From an uncultured Bacilli bacterium (GTDB lineage: Bacteria; Bacillota_I; Bacilli_A; RF39; UBA660), in the NCBI GenBank assembly GCA_944363655.1, contig CALVUU010000079.1:1-8986 (forward strand): DNA of 8,986 bases. The letters are read 5' to 3'. Positions 6,311 through 8,986 of this stretch are shown in pieces. The notes below the pieces were generated by a model that saw only the letters and a list, made by a program, of their open reading frames with translations, did no database searches and was not told the DNA's origin. Each line of letters opens with the position of its first letter. Positions within the stretch are counted from its first letter, which is position 1. Made by a program: the position numbers and the translations under genes.

Positions 6311-7399
6311 TCATTTTTCTTGATATTTATCAATTACTTCTTTTAAAAAATCATCACTTTCAAAATAATCTATCTTCATTGCTTGTTTTACACGTTTTAC
6401 AGTTCCTTTGGCATGAATTCTTGCATCAAGTGTCCCATCATGTAAAACTTGATAAACATATTCAATATTTTTACTTAAATTTTTTCTTCTTTCCCTTATT
6501 GGTTTTAATAAGTCTTGTAATATATTATTTAAAAACTTCTTAATAACAATATCACCAACACCACCTCGACGATAATGCACTTTAAGTTCTTCTAAATTTT
6601 TATACTCTGGCAAATATTTTACAAAATCCTCATCTTTAGCAAACACATCTAAATATGTAAATACCACATTTCCTTCAACCTGACCTGGATCATCAATTTT
6701 TATATGATTAGGATCTGTATACATACTCATAACCTTTTTCTTTATTGTATCTTCATCATCGGCAAGATAAACACAGTTTCCTAAAGATTTACTCATTTTA
6801 GCCTTACCATCTGTACCAGGTAATCTTTGTTCAAGTTCACTATCAGGTATCTTTGCCGCTGGCATTACTAAAGTATCACCATAAATACTATTAAAACTAT
6901 GAACAATTTCTCTAGTTTGTTCAATCATCGGAAGTTGATCAACTCCTACTGGTACACAAGTTGCATCAAAGGCTGTAATATCTGCTGCTTGGCTAATGGG
7001 ATAATTCAAAAAACCAACTGGAACACTTTTTTCAAAACCTCTAAGATTAATTTCATTTTTAACTGTTGGATTTCTTTGCAAACGACTCAAAGTAACTAAA
7101 TTCATATAATAAAATGTAAGTTCAGTTAATTCACTAACTTCTGATTGAACAAATATTGTTACTTTTTGGGGATCTATTCCTACTGCTAAATAATCTAGAG
7201 CCACTTCTATAACGTTATCTCTTACTTTACTAGGATTATCAAAATTATCAGTAAGGGCTTGGGCATCAGCTATCATAATATAAATTTTGTCAAATTTTCC
7301 ACTTTCTTGTAAAGCAACTCTATTTTTTAATGAACCGACATAATGTCCTAAATGTAATCTTCCTGTGGGACGATCTCCAGTTAATATAATCTTCTTCAT
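6311..7399 (-). CDS. trpS: tryptophanyl-tRNA synthetase
   Basis: Class I synthetase that charges tRNA-Trp in the cytoplasm. The 362-residue product starts MKKIILTGDRPTGRLHLGHY, in which the HIGH-type motif (HLGH) and the GDRPTG signature are clear, and carries KAKMSKSLGN in the second half. RNPTVKNE, SQAADITAF and PVGVDQLPMIEQTREIV are the tryptophan-pocket and dimer-interface blocks of this family, of the longer Firmicutes type familiar from streptococci. The frame stays open 13 codons further upstream (to 7438), but GGAGG (minus, 7409-7405) sits five bases before the ATG at 7399 and the family begins there. The stop is TGA followed at once by TAA. No T-box precedes it, unlike leuS; a short leader starts from an extended -10 promoter. 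It diverges from murE and is followed closely by the GH31 gene. Confidence 0.97.
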   Translation of the reverse strand: MKKIILTGDRPTGRLHLGHYVGSLKNRVALQESGKFDKIYIMIADAQALTDNFDNPSKVRDNVIEVALDYLAVGIDPQKVTIFVQSEVSELTELTFYYMNLVTLSRLQRNPTVKNEINLRGFEKSVPVGFLNYPISQAADITAFDATCVPVGVDQLPMIEQTREIVHSFNSIYGDTLVMPAAKIPDSELEQRLPGTDGKAKMSKSLGNCVYLADDEDTIKKKVMSMYTDPNHIKIDDPGQVEGNVVFTYLDVFAKDEDFVKYLPEYKNLEELKVHYRRGGVGDIVIKKFLNNILQDLLKPIRERRKNLSKNIEYVYQVLHDGTLDARIHAKGTVKRVKQAMKIDYFESDDFLKEVIDKYQEK

Positions 7400-7418
7400 T
7401 ACGACCTCCATATTTACA

Positions 7419-7427
7419 ATTATAACA
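7419..7427 (-). promoter_or_regulatory. extended -10 promoter of trpS
   Basis: TGTTATAAT on the minus strand is a complete extended -10 (TGn-TATAAT). No good -35 is found at 16-18 nt upstream, which extended -10 promoters tolerate. Initiation near 7412 would give a leader of about 13 nt that just contains the ribosome binding site, leaving no room for a riboswitch or attenuator. Confidence 0.6.
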
Positions 7428-7447
7428 TGATAAAACAAGAAAAACTA

Positions 7448-7474
7448 TTGTAAAGTTATAACTCATGATATAAT
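7448..7474 (+). promoter_or_regulatory. promoter of murE
   Basis: TGATATAAT (7466-7474) is an extended -10 with perfect hexamer. TTGTAA at 7448-7453 is a partial -35 with a short 15-nt spacer. Initiation would be near 7481, and AAAGGAGG (7486-7493) then precedes the ATG at 7502 by 8 nt. GATATAA (7467-7473) and TTATATC (7479-7485) form an inverted repeat over the -10; at this AT content it may be chance. Confidence 0.6.
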
Positions 7475-7501
7475 AAATTTATATCAAAGGAGGTTTTTTA
7501 C

Positions 7502-8878
7502 ATGTTATATGAAATAGATTCACGTAAAGTTTTACCGGGGCAAACATTTATTGCCTTAAAAGGACACACTGTAGATGGTCACGATTATATAAAACAAGCC
7601 ATTGAAAATGGTGCAACCAAAGTTATTGCTGAAAAGGAAGTAGAATGTAGCATTCCACTAGAAGTTGTTCCTTCAACCGAAGAATATTTAAAACATGTTT
7701 TAAAAGAAACATATGCAAAAGATATAAATAAATTAAAAATAATAGGTATAACAGGAACCAATGGTAAAACTACTACTGCATACCTTACATATCAATTATT
7801 AAATTTATTAAATGAAAATTGTGCATATATAGGAACTATTGGAGTTAAATATCAAGATGAAGAAATAACAACCGAAAACACTACCCCTAATATTTTAGAA
7901 CTATACACAATTTTACTAAATTTATTAAAAAAGAAATGTCAAACGATTGTTATGGAAATAAGTTCCCATTCCTTATCATTTGAAAGAATATATGGCTTAA
8001 AACTAAATATCGTAGCCTTCACCAATTTAACTGAAGACCATCTAGATTATCATAAAACTATGGAAAATTATCTAAATGCTAAACTAAAAATCTTAGATTA
8101 TTTAACTCCAAAAGGAGAACTTATTGTTAATGGTGATGATGAAGCTAGTCAAAAATTCATCGATAAATTTCAAAAAGGTATCCGTCTAGGTTTCAAACCA
8201 AAATATGATTACTTTATTAAAAAAACAAATATAACACCAGCTGAAACTGATATCGACTTTGTTTACAATAATAAAGATTATCATGTTACAACTAATTTGA
8301 CAAGTAAATTTAATGTTTACAATTATATTACAGCTTTAGCTATAGTTCATTCCCTAGGATACAATATTGATAGCATCATTACTGAAACAAATAAACTTCA
8401 TGCTCCAAAAGGAAGATGTGAAACTCATAAAGTTAATAAAGGGTATGCTGTAATTGATTATGCCCATACACCAGATGCTGTTGAAAAAGTAATCGAAGCC
8501 TATAACGAACTTAAAACTAATCGTGTCATTACAATTGTTGGCTGTGGTGGAGATCGCGACCCAATTAAAAGACCAATTATGGGAAGAATTGCTACTGAAC
8601 TAAGTGATTACGTTATTCTTACAAGTGATAATCCAAGAACTGAAGACCCAACAAAAATTATGGAAGATATTTTAAAAGGTGTAACTACTAATAACTATGA
8701 AGTTGAACTTGACCGTCGTACTGCTATTAAAAAAGGTATTGAAATGCTTGAACCTGAAGATATTCTATTAATTCTTGGTAAAGGACATGAAGACTATCAA
8801 ATAATTGGTCACACCAAAATACATCTAGATGATGCAGAAGAAGTCGAAAATTGGAAAGCAGAACACGAAAAAAATTAG
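7502..8878 (+). CDS. murE: UDP-MurNAc-tripeptide synthetase (meso-diaminopimelate type by motif)
   Basis: Cytoplasmic ATP-dependent Mur ligase that adds the third amino acid to UDP-MurNAc-L-Ala-D-Glu in peptidoglycan synthesis. The N-terminal substrate domain starts almost at once with EIDSRKVLPGQTFIALKG; the ATP loop TGTNGKTTT is at 84-92; NTTPN (126-130), TEDHLDYH (177-184) and the carbamylatable Lys194 (NAKLKIL) mark the central domain. The C-terminal domain has DYAHTPDAV (319-327), DNPR (376-379) and GKGHEDYQ (426-433). DNPR is the established signature for meso-diaminopimelate, whereas lysine-adding enzymes such as that of Staphylococcus aureus carry DNPA. At 458 residues it is shorter than the usual 480-500, lacking about 20-25 residues before the DSR motif. 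The start is nevertheless firm, with a strong AAAGGAGG and promoter just upstream. No terminator is visible between it and the tRNA promoter. Confidence 0.95.
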   Translation: MLYEIDSRKVLPGQTFIALKGHTVDGHDYIKQAIENGATKVIAEKEVECSIPLEVVPSTEEYLKHVLKETYAKDINKLKIIGITGTNGKTTTAYLTYQLLNLLNENCAYIGTIGVKYQDEEITTENTTPNILELYTILLNLLKKKCQTIVMEISSHSLSFERIYGLKLNIVAFTNLTEDHLDYHKTMENYLNAKLKILDYLTPKGELIVNGDDEASQKFIDKFQKGIRLGFKPKYDYFIKKTNITPAETDIDFVYNNKDYHVTTNLTSKFNVYNYITALAIVHSLGYNIDSIITETNKLHAPKGRCETHKVNKGYAVIDYAHTPDAVEKVIEAYNELKTNRVITIVGCGGDRDPIKRPIMGRIATELSDYVILTSDNPRTEDPTKIMEDILKGVTTNNYEVELDRRTAIKKGIEMLEPEDILLILGKGHEDYQIIGHTKIHLDDAEEVENWKAEHEKN

Positions 8879-8887
8879 CAAAAACAC

Positions 8888-8917
8888 TTGAAATATATAT
8901 TCTTTATGTGATATAAT
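8888..8917 (+). promoter_or_regulatory. promoter of the tRNA-Gly gene
   Basis: TTGAAA (8888-8893) and TATAAT (8912-8917) are 18 nt apart, and TGA directly precedes the -10, making an extended form. Initiation near 8924 would give a short 5' leader before the tRNA at 8937. It begins only ten bases after the murE stop. Confidence 0.75.
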
Positions 8918-8936
8918 CAATCACGTAAAGAAAAAC

Positions 8937-8986
8937 GCAGGTGTAGTTTAATGGTAGAATAAGAGCCTTCCAAGCTCCTGACGTGA
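8937..8986 (+). tRNA. tRNA-Gly, anticodon UCC (3' part cut by window edge)
   Basis: The first 50 nt fold as a tRNA: acceptor strand GCAGGTG (8937-8943), TA, D-arm GTTT/GAAT around AATGGTA, and an anticodon arm with stem strands AGAGC and GCTCC around the loop CTTCCAA. The anticodon is TCC (8969-8971), which decodes GGA and other glycine codons. The outermost anticodon-stem pair would be A27-C43, a mismatch, while the other four pairs are good. The T-arm and 3' acceptor strand lie outside the window. A dedicated promoter lies just upstream, so other tRNA genes may follow. Confidence 0.92.

Noticed and set aside
6308..6313. trpS ends TGA-TAA, which could mean TGA is read as Trp as in mycoplasmas
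   Set aside because: All Trp codons in the long genes here are TGG, and no long frame is interrupted by TGA. The standard code is the simpler reading and TGA-TAA is a tandem stop.
7400..7438. Upstream extension of trpS by 13 codons
   Set aside because: It would overlap the ribosome binding site and the extended -10; family members begin at the MKKIILTGDRPTG start, which has an ideal GGAGG.
8908..8924. Short inverted repeat GTGAT/ATCAC as a murE terminator
   Set aside because: Only 5 bp, no U-tract after it, and it overlaps the -10 of the tRNA promoter.
1..8986. Mobile element, CRISPR, phage or defence island
   Set aside because: No transposase, integrase, terminal repeats, regularly spaced repeats or recognisable effector genes; gene content is core housekeeping with uniform AT-rich composition.

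Overview
This window looks like ordinary chromosome from a low-GC Gram-positive bacterium (Bacillota; something like Bacilli/Erysipelotrichia or a related uncultured gut lineage, exact taxon not resolvable here). The signs are strong AT bias, AGGAGG-type ribosome binding sites, a T-box leader, a Cse60-type sporulation-associated gene, and a MurE carrying the DNPR motif typical of meso-diaminopimelate peptidoglycan. The code is standard: all tryptophans in the long frames are TGG, and trpS ends in TGA.

Layout, left to right. (1) The 5' half of trmB (minus, cut by the window edge) diverges from a small unknown plus-strand gene (333-656) encoding a Pro/Asn/Tyr-rich protein with a short, very regular coiled coil. 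That gene meets a cse60-like gene (minus) tail to tail, with the two stop codons sharing TTAA. (2) Upstream of cse60 lies leuS (minus, 872-3265). A perfect 16-bp inverted repeat spans the leuS stop and also contains a sequence resembling a sigma-E promoter pointing at cse60. (3) leuS is preceded, with an 8-nt overlap, by an unknown three-helix membrane protein gene. Both sit behind a leucine-type T-box leader (about 3668-3858) with its own TTGAAT-17-TATAAT promoter embedded in the end of the gene before it. (4) Next come a cytoplasmic family 31 glycoside hydrolase (3871-6279) and trpS (6311-7399), both minus and 31 nt apart, probably one transcript. (5) Across a 102-nt divergent promoter region, murE (plus, 7502-8878) starts, followed by a well-formed promoter and the first 50 nt of a tRNA-Gly(UCC) gene cut by the right edge.

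Most genes are core translation and cell-wall functions: tRNA modification, two aminoacyl-tRNA synthetases, muropeptide synthesis and a tRNA. leuS and its membrane-protein partner should rise when tRNA-Leu is uncharged; trpS has no comparable leader. There are no insertion sequences, CRISPR arrays, phage genes or recognisable defence genes. The points most worth following are the unknown membrane gene co-regulated with leuS, the promoter-in-hairpin between leuS and cse60, the trimer-type coiled coil in the 107-residue protein, and a Glu in place of the expected acid/base Asp in the glycosidase. I do not see evidence of a large undescribed multi-gene system.
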